From positions 123,605-187,604 of the forward strand of contig NZ_FQWX01000003.1 in assembly GCF_900129815.1 (NCBI RefSeq): 64,000 nucleotides of DNA, read 5' to 3'. Origin of the DNA: Asaccharospora irregularis DSM 2635 (GTDB taxonomy: Bacteria; Bacillota; Clostridia; Peptostreptococcales; Peptostreptococcaceae). Both the position numbers and the translations under genes were made by a program. A model generated the notes under the pieces. That model did not search any database. It was given only the letters and a program-made list of their open reading frames with translations, and was not told the origin of the DNA. Below, in pieces: positions 8,974 through 18,666 of the stretch (positions within the stretch are counted from its first letter, which is position 1; each line of letters starts with the position of its first letter).

Positions 8974-10173
8974 CTATTTATCGTTAATATCAGTTAATAT
9001 TTTAAGACTCCTTTTCAAAATACCGTTCATATAGGCAATAATAATACCGTAGTTAGTAAAAGGAATGTTCTGATCTATAGCGCAATTTTGACGATGTATA
9101 ACCTCACGTTCATTTAACATACACCCACCACAATGAACAATCAAACTATATTTTTCTAAATCATCTTTAAAGTCCCCACCAGATGTAAATTCAAATTTTA
9201 AATTTTTCCCAGTGTGTTTCTTTATCCAGTTTGGTAATTTGACCCTTCCTATATCGTCGCATTGACGGTGATGAGAACATCCCTCACATATCAAGACAGT
9301 ATCTCCATCATTTAATTTCTCGATATTTTTAGCCCCACTAGCTACTGTGTTTAATATTCCTTTATACCTTGCAAAAATTATCGAGAAGGAAGTTAATAAA
9401 ACTGTTTCAGGCACAATATCTTTTACCTTAGAAAATACTTGACTATCTGTTATGACCATTTTAGGATCTTCTTTAAGTGATAAAAGTACATCGTTTAATT
9501 GTTCAGGTTGAGTAACTACGCATATTGAATTTGAATCTATAATATCTCTAATTGTCTGTACTTGTGGCAGTATCATGCGTCCCTTAGGTGCTGATAAATC
9601 AATAGGAGTCACAAGAACTACTATGTCAGATTTCGATAGTTTATCACCTATTATTTTGTTATTGTTTTTTTCTGCCTTAGCTAATAAAATAATTTTATCC
9701 TTTAACTTATTGATATTTAAATTTAGGGTTGCACTAACTGCTATTTCATTATCATTTAAATTATCAATAGTTTTTAGATCGCTTTTATTGTACACAACTA
9801 AATGTGGAATAGACTTTTCTTTAAATAATTTGACCAAATCATCATCAATATCAGTATAACCCTCGCTACTATCTACTACTAAAACAGCTATGTCTGTTTT
9901 GCCTAAAACTTGCTTTGCCTTTTTAACACGTAGGTCTCCTACTAAACCTTTATCATCAATCCCAGGAGTATCTATAATTATAACAGGACCTAAGGGTAAT
10001 AACTCCATAGCCTTTTTTACAGGATCAGTCGTTGTTCCCTTTATAGGTGATACAATAGATACTTCTTGAGAAGTTAGCACATTGATAAGACTAGATTTAC
10101 CGGCATTTGTCTTTCCAAAAAAACTAATATGAACTCTATCAGAATTAGGGGTTTGATTTAAATTATTTGACAT
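8974..10173 (-). CDS. hydF: [FeFe]-hydrogenase maturation GTPase HydF
   Basis: 399 aa. It is the scaffold GTPase that carries the 2Fe subcluster and delivers it to the hydrogenase. The N-terminal G domain has the P-loop GKTNAGKS (20-27), DTPGIDDKG and NKSD. The C-terminal cluster-binding domain has CEGCSHHRQC and HCGGCMLN, giving the CxH...HCxxC ligand set. AAGGA lies seven bases before the ATG. It is the last of four co-directional genes, nine bases after hydG. No hydrogenase structural gene is in the window, so its target lies elsewhere. Confidence 0.96.
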   Translation of the reverse strand: MSNNLNQTPNSDRVHISFFGKTNAGKSSLINVLTSQEVSIVSPIKGTTTDPVKKAMELLPLGPVIIIDTPGIDDKGLVGDLRVKKAKQVLGKTDIAVLVVDSSEGYTDIDDDLVKLFKEKSIPHLVVYNKSDLKTIDNLNDNEIAVSATLNLNINKLKDKIILLAKAEKNNNKIIGDKLSKSDIVVLVTPIDLSAPKGRMILPQVQTIRDIIDSNSICVVTQPEQLNDVLLSLKEDPKMVITDSQVFSKVKDIVPETVLLTSFSIIFARYKGILNTVASGAKNIEKLNDGDTVLICEGCSHHRQCDDIGRVKLPNWIKKHTGKNLKFEFTSGGDFKDDLEKYSLIVHCGGCMLNEREVIHRQNCAIDQNIPFTNYGIIIAYMNGILKRSLKILTDINDK

Positions 10174-10182
10174 AATATATCC

Positions 10183-11598
10183 TTAAAAACGAAAATCACG
10201 TTTACCGTTTTCAATTTCCTTTAGGTTGTTTTCACATATTTTACGAACTTTTTCTTTTGGTATATTATTTAATTCACTTTCTATCATCTTTTCCCCTACT
10301 TTTTTAGTTTTCTCACTTGCATAATCCTCTAAAAATTCTTTTAGTGTCATAAGAGCATTTGGATGGCAGCAGTTTTGAATTTGTCCAGTCTTACAAAGGC
10401 TCATAAATCTATCTCCTGTTCTTCCCTCACGATAGCATGCTGTACAAAAAGATGGTATATATCCTATTTCCATTAACCATCTTACAACCTCATCAAGACT
10501 ACGTTGGTCAGATACATCAAATTGTTCAGTATCATGTGGACGTTGATCTTCTTCATAGCCACCGACACTAGTTCTAGATGCTCCACTAATTTGAGAAACA
10601 CCAAGACGAATTATCTTTTCACGAACTTCCTTGCTTTCTCTAGTAGAAATTATTATTCCAGTATAGGGTACACAGATGCGTATTAAAGCACAAAGTTTCT
10701 CAAATATCTCATCGCTTATACTGTTGTCAAAAACATCTGGATCAATATCATCTGCATGCTTAATACGAGGTAGACTTATTGTGTGAGGACCAACTCCATG
10801 AACTGCTTCTAAATGCTCTGCATGCATAAGAAGACCTGCAAATTCATATCTATAAAGTTCCAGTCCAAACAATACACCCAAGCCTACATCATCAATTCCA
10901 CCCTCCATAGCTCTGTCCATAGCTTCTGTATGATAGTTGTAATTGTGTTTAGGACCTTTTGGATGTAATTCTTCATAGCTTTTTTTATGGTAGGTTTCTT
11001 GAAACAAGATGTACGTTCCTATTTCTGCTTCTTTAAGTTTTCTATAATTTTCTACAGTAGTCGCTGCAATATTTACATTAACACGGCGAATTGCTCCATT
11101 TTTATGTTTTATAGAGTATATAGTTTTTATAGATTCTAGCACATATTCAATAGGACTATTAATTGGATCTTCTCCACATTCAATGGCAAGACGTTTGTGT
11201 CCCATATCTTGAAGGGCTATTACCTGTTCACGAATCTCATCTTGTGTAAGTTTTTTTCTTGTAATATTGGAGTTTTGCTTATGGTATGGACAGTATACAC
11301 ATTCATTTATGCAGTAGTTTGAAAGATACAAAGGTGCAAACATTACAATACGGTTTCCATAAAAATCTTTTTTTATTTGTTGGGCCATATCATAAATTTC
11401 ATTTAAAATTTCAGGGATTTCACAGGCAAGAAGCACAGAAGCTTCACGGTGGCTAAGACCCTTACGCTCCTTTGCTTTATCAAGGATTTGACGAATAAGA
11501 TGTAAATTATCCTTGTTTTCATCAGCATATGCTAATGATTCTATTATTTCCTCATGATTAATAAATTCTTCAGCCTTCATTGATTTTGGATTATACAT
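10183..11598 (-). CDS. hydG: [FeFe]-hydrogenase maturase HydG (radical SAM tyrosine lyase)
   Basis: 471 aa. It cleaves tyrosine to supply CO and cyanide ligands for the H-cluster. The radical-SAM cluster ligands are Cys96, Cys100 and Cys103 (CINECVYC). A C-terminal motif, CTACYREGRTGDRFMSLCK, holds the CxxC plus distal Cys ligands of HydG's auxiliary cluster, which separates it from the paralogue ThiH. Start supported by AGGGAG eight bases upstream. Operon position is between hydE (52 nt) and hydF (9 nt). Confidence 0.96.
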   Translation of the reverse strand: MYNPKSMKAEEFINHEEIIESLAYADENKDNLHLIRQILDKAKERKGLSHREASVLLACEIPEILNEIYDMAQQIKKDFYGNRIVMFAPLYLSNYCINECVYCPYHKQNSNITRKKLTQDEIREQVIALQDMGHKRLAIECGEDPINSPIEYVLESIKTIYSIKHKNGAIRRVNVNIAATTVENYRKLKEAEIGTYILFQETYHKKSYEELHPKGPKHNYNYHTEAMDRAMEGGIDDVGLGVLFGLELYRYEFAGLLMHAEHLEAVHGVGPHTISLPRIKHADDIDPDVFDNSISDEIFEKLCALIRICVPYTGIIISTRESKEVREKIIRLGVSQISGASRTSVGGYEEDQRPHDTEQFDVSDQRSLDEVVRWLMEIGYIPSFCTACYREGRTGDRFMSLCKTGQIQNCCHPNALMTLKEFLEDYASEKTKKVGEKMIESELNNIPKEKVRKICENNLKEIENGKRDFRF

Positions 11599-11650
11599 TT
11601 ATTTAACTCCCTTTCTTCTGGGTCAGATATAATCTTTCCCATTAGTAAAT

Positions 11651-12694
11651 TTATATTATTTTGTAGTCACCGCGATTAACGGTTAAATTGTATCCTATAT
11701 ATTTAATGCTATGTTCCAAATTAAATTTATACTCTGCAGATTCTTCTTTAGAACAAGCTTTATTGTTATACAAAGTATACTTTTCTCTAACACTTTCTGG
11801 TGACAAATTAGGCATAACTACATTTGCACCTACTAAAATTCCTCTTTCCCGACCACATGGATCAATTGTTGCAAGTGCCGTTGTAGACGGTAAAAGAACA
11901 TTTGGAAGCATTAGCCTAATTATACTTAGTAATTTTAATGTTAAATCTATTGTCCCCGGTGAATGATTTTTAAATGGAGTATCTTTGTGTGGTATAAATG
12001 GGCCAATACCTATCATATGTGGGTTAAGTTCTTTAATAAAAAGTAAATCCTCTACAATATTATCGAGTGTTTGATAAGGGGATCCTACCATAAATCCACA
12101 TCCTACTTGATAACCAATTTCTTTTAGATCCCAAAGGCATTGTTGACGTTTTTTTAAAGACATTGATTTGGGATGGATTTTGCTGTAGTGATTTTTATTT
12201 GCCGTCTCATGCCTTAGTAAATATCTATCTGCCCCTGCATCAAAAAATGCCTTATATGATTCATAACTTTTTTCTCCTATAGAAAGTGTTATTGCACAGT
12301 CAGGGTGAGAAGACTTTATTGAACTAACAATATCTACTATTTTGTCAGTACTAAAGTAAGGATCCTCTCCACCTTGCAACACGAAAGTTCTAAATCCTAA
12401 GGAGTACCCTATGTCAGTGCAATTAAGTATTTCCTCTTTTGTTAATCTATATCTCTCAATATTGTTGTTGTTATGACGAATACCACAGTACAAACAATTG
12501 TTTTTACAGTAGTTTGTAAACTCGATTAAACCTCGAATATATATATCACGACCATAAATACTATGACTAGTATCCCTAGATTTTTCGTGTAAGTACCCAA
12601 TTGATTTTACATCTTCAGTCTCTAGAATTTTTTTAAACTCATCAACTGAAAGTATCTTTTCCCTTTGAAGCTTATCAACTAATTCTTTTATCAT
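11651..12694 (-). CDS. hydE: [FeFe]-hydrogenase maturase HydE (radical SAM)
   Basis: 347 aa. It is the radical-SAM enzyme that helps build the dithiomethylamine-bearing subcluster of the H-cluster. Cluster ligands are Cys63, Cys67 and Cys70 in CKNNCLYCGIR. Further blocks are LQGGEDP, LLRHETAN and GFMVGSPYQT, typical of HydE and its relative BioB. Its ATG overlaps the stop of the small regulator gene by four bases, so the two are translationally coupled. Confidence 0.95.
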   Translation of the reverse strand: MIKELVDKLQREKILSVDEFKKILETEDVKSIGYLHEKSRDTSHSIYGRDIYIRGLIEFTNYCKNNCLYCGIRHNNNNIERYRLTKEEILNCTDIGYSLGFRTFVLQGGEDPYFSTDKIVDIVSSIKSSHPDCAITLSIGEKSYESYKAFFDAGADRYLLRHETANKNHYSKIHPKSMSLKKRQQCLWDLKEIGYQVGCGFMVGSPYQTLDNIVEDLLFIKELNPHMIGIGPFIPHKDTPFKNHSPGTIDLTLKLLSIIRLMLPNVLLPSTTALATIDPCGRERGILVGANVVMPNLSPESVREKYTLYNNKACSKEESAEYKFNLEHSIKYIGYNLTVNRGDYKII

Positions 12695-12951
12695 TTATCT
12701 AACCCTATGTAATTAGAATATGCGATCTTACTGTTTATTCCATCTAGGCGTCCTATTTTACCTGACAATGCATTTATCATATCTTGTGGCGCATCTATTG
12801 CAATACTAATAATGTTAATCCCCTTCTTACGATATGGTACTCCCATACGACCTATAATATAGTCTCCGTATTCATGCAAAATACTATTTAACTTATCAAT
12901 TGAGTCATTATTTTCAACAATAACCCCAATAAGTGCAACTCTTGTTTCCAT
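12691..12951 (-). CDS. TM1266-type hydrogenase-associated ACT-like regulator
   Basis: 86 aa from the ATG at 12951; an in-frame ATG at 12957 abuts the GGGGG ribosome binding site too closely, whereas 12951 has proper spacing. METRVALIGVIVENNDSIDKLN and GRMGVPYRKKGINIISIAIDAP fit the small ACT-fold family (TM1266) that sits with hydrogenase maturation genes and is thought to be regulatory. It leads the operon hydE-hydG-hydF and overlaps hydE by four bases. Confidence 0.88.
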   Translation of the reverse strand: METRVALIGVIVENNDSIDKLNSILHEYGDYIIGRMGVPYRKKGINIISIAIDAPQDMINALSGKIGRLDGINSKIAYSNYIGLDK

Positions 12952-13064
12952 ATGCATCCCCCTTTTTATTCAGATTATTCTGTCAATTTATTATATTTTT
13001 GCATATAAATTTCTAATTGTCAACATATGTTAATTTATTAATAGTGTGTTTTGATATATAAAAA

Positions 13065-13091
13065 TCCCTGAGATAAAAAACATCTCAGAGA
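13065..13091 (-). terminator. Intrinsic terminator after the C_GCAxxG gene
   Basis: In minus-strand RNA UCUCUGAGAU pairs with AUCUCAGGGA (one G-U), loop GUUUUUU, followed by TTTTTATATA. It lies 49 nt past the stop. Confidence 0.75.
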
Positions 13092-13139
13092 ATTTTATTA
13101 TAATTATATTTAATTTATAACCATATCAAATCTATTTTT

Positions 13140-13502
13140 TTAATCTGCTAGCAACTCATTAAGAGCTTCATATGAAAAGTCTATTATCTCAGAACAACTT
13201 ATCTTATTTTTTTTCAGTTCTGAACATATTTCTGTATTATATTTATTTCTAACTCTATTCATTAATTCTCTTGAATATTTTCTAGCATCATTAGGTTTTG
13301 AGTTATCATCTCTTCCCTTTACATACCCAACTACTAATGCCGCACCATTTACAGCCCCACATAAACTTCCAACTGTCATCCCAACACCCATACCACTTCC
13401 TAGTGATACTGGTATATTTGTATTGTGTTCTTCATTATATGATTTTATTATAGCCTCTGCGCAGTTGTAGCCTTGGCTATGATATATTGATGGTTTTGTC
13501 AT
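13140..13502 (-). CDS. C_GCAxxG_C_C-family putative redox protein
   Basis: 120 aa. The conserved cysteines are visible in order: YNCAEA near residue 14, the hallmark LCGAVNGAA (CGAxxG) around 47-55, then TEIC and ISCSEI near the C-terminus. The family is thought to be redox-active, but no reaction is established. The upstream region carries one of the CRP/FNR-like palindromes shared with hcp, hemerythrin and the persulfide reductase in this window, which supports a redox or sulfur-stress role. It is monocistronic with its own terminator. Confidence 0.85.
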   Translation of the reverse strand: MTKPSIYHSQGYNCAEAIIKSYNEEHNTNIPVSLGSGMGVGMTVGSLCGAVNGAALVVGYVKGRDDNSKPNDARKYSRELMNRVRNKYNTEICSELKKNKISCSEIIDFSYEALNELLAD

Positions 13503-13564
13503 TTCTTACTTCATCCCCTTAAACTTTATTTTTGATATATATTATTTATATATTTCCATAAGTT

Positions 13565-13606
13565 ATATTACTTCACTAAAATATTTAAATCTGTGATTTT
13601 GTCACA
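13565..13606 (-). promoter_or_regulatory. CRP/FNR-like operator and -10 upstream of the C_GCAxxG gene
   Basis: TGTGATTTTGTCACA (13592-13606) is a 15-bp palindrome. On the minus strand it is followed by G and, 21 bp past the motif, TAATAT (13570-13565), putting the centre at -41. The -10 is weak by itself; the support is that five other copies in the window share the same geometry. Confidence 0.5.
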
Positions 13607-13780
13607 AATACTGTAAATTTAAACCAGTAATACTTAAAGACATAAAACCAAGTATAAGTATAAAATATTTCCTTTATTATAACAAGGTTATTTAAATTAT
13701 ATTTTTGTTAACCACTTGCTAGTTGCTATTGCTATAATATATACTTTACGAGGAAAGACTTACAACATAGGGAGGTAATC

Positions 13781-15484
13781 ATGAAAAAATTATGGAAATA
13801 CATATTTAAATATAAACTCCTATTTTTTGCACGTATAATGACCATTTCTTTGGCTGCACTATCTGTCATTGGCTTTGATTTTATGATGGGGTTTATTGTA
13901 GATATTTTTTCTAATGGAGAAAAAGAAAAGTTCATTCCAATTATTTTAACAAGTATCGCACTTATAGTAATATTGTTTATAACAGAATATATCGATGGAT
14001 ATGTTATGTCATCCTATATAAAAAACACTGTAAATTACCTTAGAACAGATATTTTTACTAAGGTCCTAAATAAGGATATAAAAGATTTTGCACTCGATAA
14101 TAGCGGTAAATATATATCAATACTTTATAATGATATAAAAATAATTGAGGATAGCCTTTTAAATAATATATTTTTAGTCATTTCATCTTTTATTTCATTT
14201 ATTATTTCATTAGTGTTTTTATTTTCTATAAGTCCAGCTATAGTTTTATTTATAACTGTGTTTGGAACTCTTGGTTTTGTAATTCCAAATGCTCTTTCTA
14301 AAAAATTAGTGATTGAGAGAGGAAATTACTCTAATAATCTAGAGGAAATTACTTCTGTTACTAAGGACTTATTTTCTGGGTTTGAAGTTATAAAGGGATT
14401 TAATATAGGCGAGAAAGTTAATACCATATTTAAGAAATCATCTAATACAGTTGAAACTAGCAAGAAAAAATGTTCTATACTTGAGTCTATAATAAAAGGT
14501 TTTTCTCTTTCATTTAGTGTGACAATATACTTAGGTGTTCTTATTTTAGGTGGATATTTGATGTATAAAGGTGAAATTTCTGTGGGTACAGCTATTATAA
14601 TAATACAACTTAGCACACATATAGTAAGTCCTGTTAAAACTAGTATCTCTTTAATAAACCAGATAAAATCTGTTTCACTTATAGCCGATAAAATAGATGA
14701 GTTGATTTATGATTCTTGTGAAGATATCGAAAAGTACCAATTGCCTAAATTTGAGTCTAAGATAGAATTCAAAAATTTAAGTTTTTCCTATACTCCTAAT
14801 AGAAAAACTCTAAGTAACATAAATTTGACATTTGAAAAAAATAAGAAATACGCTATCGTTGGCGAAAGTGGATGTGGAAAAAGTACACTAATAAAACTAC
14901 TAATGAGGTATTATAAGGAATATGATGGAGAAATACTAATAGATAATAAAGATCTACAAGAAATAATTACTCATGACTTGTATAAAAATATGTCTATGAT
15001 TCAGCAAAACGTATTTATGTTTGATGAATCTATAAAAGAAAACGTAAAATTGTTTGCAAACTATAGCGATGAAGAGGTCCTAAATATTTGTGAGAGATCA
15101 GGTCTTTCTAATCTAATAAAATCACTTCCTGATGGAATCAACTCTTTAGTAGGTGAAAACGGAAATAAATTATCAGGTGGAGAAAAACAGAGAATAGCTA
15201 TTGCTCGTTCTTTAATAAATAATACAAAAATTTTAATTTTAGATGAATCTACCTCTGCCCTAGATAATGAAACTGCTTATAATTTAGAGAATTCTTTGCT
15301 AAACATAGACGATTTGACATTGGTTGTTATTACTCATAAACTTATAAAAAATATTCTCATTCGCTATGACGAAATAATAGTTATGAAGGATGGTATGATA
15401 ATAGAAAAGGGTTCTTTTGATGAACTTATAAAGCTTAAAAAATATTTTTATAGCTTATATTATCTAAAAAATGAGGAAATATAA
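13781..15484 (+). CDS. ABC transporter, fused membrane and ATPase domains (exporter type)
   Basis: 567 aa half-transporter. Six hydrophobic segments fill residues 1-300. The ATPase has Walker A GESGCGKST, the Q-loop IQQNVFMFDE, the signature LSGGEKQRIAIARSL and Walker B ILILDESTSALD with the H-loop THKL. This is the homodimeric MsbA/LmrA-like exporter plan; the substrate cannot be told. GGGAGG lies six bases before the ATG. It stands alone between a divergent redox-protein gene and a convergent ferredoxin gene, with a strong terminator directly after the stop. Confidence 0.93.
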   Translation: MKKLWKYIFKYKLLFFARIMTISLAALSVIGFDFMMGFIVDIFSNGEKEKFIPIILTSIALIVILFITEYIDGYVMSSYIKNTVNYLRTDIFTKVLNKDIKDFALDNSGKYISILYNDIKIIEDSLLNNIFLVISSFISFIISLVFLFSISPAIVLFITVFGTLGFVIPNALSKKLVIERGNYSNNLEEITSVTKDLFSGFEVIKGFNIGEKVNTIFKKSSNTVETSKKKCSILESIIKGFSLSFSVTIYLGVLILGGYLMYKGEISVGTAIIIIQLSTHIVSPVKTSISLINQIKSVSLIADKIDELIYDSCEDIEKYQLPKFESKIEFKNLSFSYTPNRKTLSNINLTFEKNKKYAIVGESGCGKSTLIKLLMRYYKEYDGEILIDNKDLQEIITHDLYKNMSMIQQNVFMFDESIKENVKLFANYSDEEVLNICERSGLSNLIKSLPDGINSLVGENGNKLSGGEKQRIAIARSLINNTKILILDESTSALDNETAYNLENSLLNIDDLTLVVITHKLIKNILIRYDEIIVMKDGMIIEKGSFDELIKLKKYFYSLYYLKNEEI

Positions 15485-15485
15485 C

Positions 15486-15520
15486 AAAAGTGGTGAACCT
15501 AATTTAGATTCACCACTTTT
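15486..15520 (+). terminator. Bidirectional terminator between ABC exporter and ferredoxin
   Basis: Perfect 12-bp stem AAAAGTGGTGAA with TTCACCACTTTT, followed by CTATTTTC on the plus strand. It starts two bases past the exporter stop; the convergent ferredoxin gene can share it. Confidence 0.85.
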
Positions 15521-15561
15521 CTATTTTCACTATAGTTTTATAGTTGTAATCTTTTTAATTA

Positions 15562-15750
15562 TTACTCTGCTGTTATTGCTGAAACTGGACAGTTATCTCT
15601 AGCTTCTTCAGTACTAGCCTCTAAATCTGCTGGAACTTCAGTAGTTATAGCTACAGATTTTCCATCATCGTCCATACTAAATACCTCTGGACAGATTGAT
15701 GTACATAATGCACACCCTATACAAGTATCTTTATCTACGTTTGCTTTCAT
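15562..15750 (-). CDS. Single-cluster [4Fe-4S] ferredoxin
   Basis: 62 aa acidic electron carrier. Cluster ligands are Cys10, Cys13, Cys16 (CIGCALC) and Cys54 (NCP); Cys20 in ICP is the extra cysteine often disulfide-bonded in this monocluster type. It could serve the hybrid-cluster protein encoded 150 bp upstream or a hydrogenase elsewhere; the sequence does not decide. The two genes have separate ribosome binding sites and no obvious terminator between them, so co-transcription is possible. Confidence 0.93.
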   Translation of the reverse strand: MKANVDKDTCIGCALCTSICPEVFSMDDDGKSVAITTEVPADLEASTEEARDNCPVSAITAE

Positions 15751-15897
15751 AATTAAAACTCCCCTCTCTTTATATCATATAATCTTGCTCAATATAATTA
15801 TATCATATAAAAAATTTATATATGGAAAAAATTTGTATAATTTGATATTTTTTTAAACAAATTTAATATGTTTAAAACATTAGTTAGATAGTTTGTT

Positions 15898-17571
15898 TTA
15901 TATTCCCTGTTTTAAACAAGTTTTTAAATCTTCATCAGGCGTACTTATAGGTCTTAAGTCAAATGTATCAACTAGATATTGAAGTACATTTGGACTTATA
16001 AATGCTGGAAGTGTAGGTCCTAAGTATATTCCTTTTATTCCTAATGATAATAAAGCTAATAAGTCTGCAACTGCTTTTTGTTCATACCATGATATTATTA
16101 GAGATAAAGGAAGACCGTTTACATCAGTTTCAAATGCATCCGCTAATGCAGTTGCAATTCTAACTGCTGAATAAGCATCATTACATTGACCAACATCTAA
16201 AAGTCTCGGAAGACCTGCAACCTCTCCAAACTCTAACTTATTGAATCTATATTTACCACAAGCTAGAGTAAGTATCACGCAGTCTTTTGGTACCTTTTCT
16301 GCAAACTCAGTATAATAATTTCTACCAGGTCTAGCACCATCACAACCTCCTATTAAGAAGAAGTGTCTTATCTTTCCTTCTTTTACTGCATTAACAATAG
16401 TTTCCGCATGACTTAATGTAGCATGATGACCAAATCCGACTAGTATTTCATGTGGTTCTTGATCCTCTTTATAACCGCCAAGTTCTAGGGCTTTATTTAT
16501 TATTTCAGTAAAGTCTTTTTTGCCGTCTTTGTTTTTACCTATATGCTTAACTCCATCCCAACCCACAACACTAGTAGTAAAGATTCTATCTTTATAAGTT
16601 TCTCTAGGTCTCATTAGGCAGTTAGTAGTCATAAGTATACAACCTGGAATACCATCAAATTCTTTTTGCTGTTCTTGCCAAGCCCCACCAAAGTTCCCTA
16701 CAAGATGAGAATATTTTTTGAGTTCTGGGTAACCATGACTTGGTATCATTTCACCATGTGTATATATATTTATACCTTTTCCTTCTGTTTGTTCAAGTAA
16801 CATTTCTAAGTCCCTTAAATCATGCCCTGATACAACTATAAATGGTCCTTTTTTAATATGAACATTTACTTTATTAGGAGTTGGATTTTTGTAAACTGTA
16901 GTATTTGCTTCATCCAACTTCTTCATAACAGCCACACTCATATCTCCAGTTCTCATAGTCCATCTTATTAAATCTTCTACCCCTAAATTATCATCTGTTG
17001 TTGCTTCTAAAGCTCTTACATAGAAATTATCTACCTGGTCATCATAATAACCAAGTTCTCTTGCCTGATGACCATAAGCTGAGATTCCCTTTAAACCATA
17101 TATTATAGTTTGTCTTAAAGAACGTATATCTGGGTCTAATTCTTGGTCATACATTATCCCAGCTTTTTTAGCATCTTTAAGCATCTCAGCCTTTGTGTCA
17201 CTTAGGTTGTATGTAACGTGTTCAGTATTATTTTTTATACTTCCTACTTTACTTCTTAATTTTTCTTTTATTTTTTGAGATTCTCTTAACATTTCTACAT
17301 GCACATCAGCATCGAAGTTTACATTTGTTAGTGTTGTAAATAATGAACTTTCAATAAATGTAACTATATCCTTGTCCACATTTTCGCCTTTGTCTACTAG
17401 TTCTTTTGCATAACAGCTTATTCCTTTTATTTGAAAAATCAATAAATCCTGAAGTGCAGCTATTTCTGGGGTTTTACCACATACCCCCATTTTTGTACAT
17501 CCCTTACCTCCCACTGTTTGCTCACACTGGTAGCAAAACATAGGATATTCTATAGCCATATTATTTTCCAT
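15898..17571 (-). CDS. hcp: Hybrid-cluster protein (hydroxylamine reductase), copy 1
   Basis: 557 aa. Hcp reduces hydroxylamine in vitro and acts on NO in enterobacteria. The N-terminal 4Fe cluster ligands are Cys13, Cys16, Cys25 and Cys31 (C-x2-C-x8-C-x5-C). Hybrid-cluster regions are visible as VVSGHDLRDLEMLLEQTEGKG, TTNCLMRP, GGCDGARPGRNYYTEF, TLACGKYRF and VGQCNDAYSA. AGGAGG lies eight bases before the ATG. A second copy lies at 44.6 kb; unlike that one, this gene has no GTAAC palindrome upstream, so the two are probably regulated differently. Confidence 0.96.
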   Translation of the reverse strand: MENNMAIEYPMFCYQCEQTVGGKGCTKMGVCGKTPEIAALQDLLIFQIKGISCYAKELVDKGENVDKDIVTFIESSLFTTLTNVNFDADVHVEMLRESQKIKEKLRSKVGSIKNNTEHVTYNLSDTKAEMLKDAKKAGIMYDQELDPDIRSLRQTIIYGLKGISAYGHQARELGYYDDQVDNFYVRALEATTDDNLGVEDLIRWTMRTGDMSVAVMKKLDEANTTVYKNPTPNKVNVHIKKGPFIVVSGHDLRDLEMLLEQTEGKGINIYTHGEMIPSHGYPELKKYSHLVGNFGGAWQEQQKEFDGIPGCILMTTNCLMRPRETYKDRIFTTSVVGWDGVKHIGKNKDGKKDFTEIINKALELGGYKEDQEPHEILVGFGHHATLSHAETIVNAVKEGKIRHFFLIGGCDGARPGRNYYTEFAEKVPKDCVILTLACGKYRFNKLEFGEVAGLPRLLDVGQCNDAYSAVRIATALADAFETDVNGLPLSLIISWYEQKAVADLLALLSLGIKGIYLGPTLPAFISPNVLQYLVDTFDLRPISTPDEDLKTCLKQGI

Positions 17572-17750
17572 ATTAAAGACCTCCTGATTTTATTTTTTAC
17601 TTTCTCTATATATAATTCCACAAATATCTTAAAAATATAGCTAAATATGGAATATATATTAAAATTATTTAAAAAGTACACTAAAAAATGATATATATAG
17701 AAATGTCTTTTGTTTGTAAACTATATTTTTCATATGTTTTTAATACTTTA

Positions 17751-18527
17751 TTATCCAAGTGAAACGTCTAAAACCATCATAATCATAAATCCAATTGCAA
17801 ACCCTATAGTATTAATATTTGAATGTTCTCCTTGGGACGCTTCTGGAAGTAATTCCTCTACTACTACGTAAATCATTGCACCTGCTGCAAAAGCTAATAA
17901 ATAAGGTAGTATTGGTGTTACAAATCTTGTCAATAAAATCGTTATAAATGCAGCTATTGGTTCTACTATACCTGATAATGTTGCATATAAAAATGCTTTT
18001 TTTCTGCTATTTCCCTCACTTTTTAGTGGTAATGATATTATTGCCCCTTCTGGGAAGTTCTGTATTGCAATTCCAATAGCTAATGTAATAGCCCCTGCCA
18101 TAGTTATCTCACCATGACCTGATAATACTCCTGCAAATACAACACCTATTGCCATACCCTCAGGTATATTATGTAGTGTAACAGCGAAAAGTAGCATTGT
18201 GTGTTTTTTTAAATTACTTTCGAGTCCCTCAGAAGTTTCACTGTTTATATGCATATGAGGAACAAGCATGTCCATAAGGTATAGAAAAACAATACCAAAC
18301 GAAAAGCCTACAACTGCCGGTACAAATGCAAATTTACCCATATTTTCTGACATATCAAGTGCTGGTATTAAAAGCGACCAAACGGATGCAGCCACCATAA
18401 CTCCCGATGCAAATCCTAGTAGTCCTTTTTGGACATTAGGGTTTATTTTATCCTTTAGAAAAAATACACAAGATGCCCCTAATGTCGTTCCTATAAATGG
18501 AATCATTATACCTAGAAATATATCCAT
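17751..18527 (-). CDS. ZIP-family divalent metal transporter
   Basis: 258 aa integral membrane protein with about eight helices. Metal-binding signatures are HNIPEGMAIGVV in helix IV and IQNFPEGAII in helix V, followed by a conserved VVEELLPE in a late helix. ZIP proteins import zinc, iron or manganese into the cytoplasm. The loop between helices III and IV holds a short MLVPHMHINSE histidine cluster, also typical. Start supported by GAGGGTGATC. No metal regulator lies nearby. Confidence 0.92.
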   Translation of the reverse strand: MDIFLGIMIPFIGTTLGASCVFFLKDKINPNVQKGLLGFASGVMVAASVWSLLIPALDMSENMGKFAFVPAVVGFSFGIVFLYLMDMLVPHMHINSETSEGLESNLKKHTMLLFAVTLHNIPEGMAIGVVFAGVLSGHGEITMAGAITLAIGIAIQNFPEGAIISLPLKSEGNSRKKAFLYATLSGIVEPIAAFITILLTRFVTPILPYLLAFAAGAMIYVVVEELLPEASQGEHSNINTIGFAIGFMIMMVLDVSLG

Positions 18528-18570
18528 ATGATCACCCTCTTCTTTCCTATTTAATTTTAATGGGAAAAAA

Positions 18571-18600
18571 TTTTTTATAATGCATAGAAAATTTTTTTAT
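18571..18600. repeat. 30-nt dispersed intergenic element, copy 1
   Basis: TTTTTTATAATGCATAGAAA followed by ATTTTTTTAT. The reverse complement occurs exactly at 42688-42717. Both lie in short intergenic gaps and both contain the palindrome ATGCAT. See findings. Confidence 0.6.
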
Positions 18601-18666
18601 TTTATATACTATAATTATAAGCTATTTCTCTTGTAATTGGAGAATTTTATATAATATTTAACAAAA

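Noticed and set aside
12981..13024. Promoter for the hyd operon from two TTGACA words and a TATAAT
   Set aside because: The distance from the upstream TTGACA to TATAAT is about 23 bp, too long for a normal sigma-A promoter, and the other TTGACA lies downstream of it.
13592..13606. Canonical CRP site
   Set aside because: The TGTGA and TCACA half-sites are five rather than six bases apart, as in three other copies, so it is treated as its own motif class.
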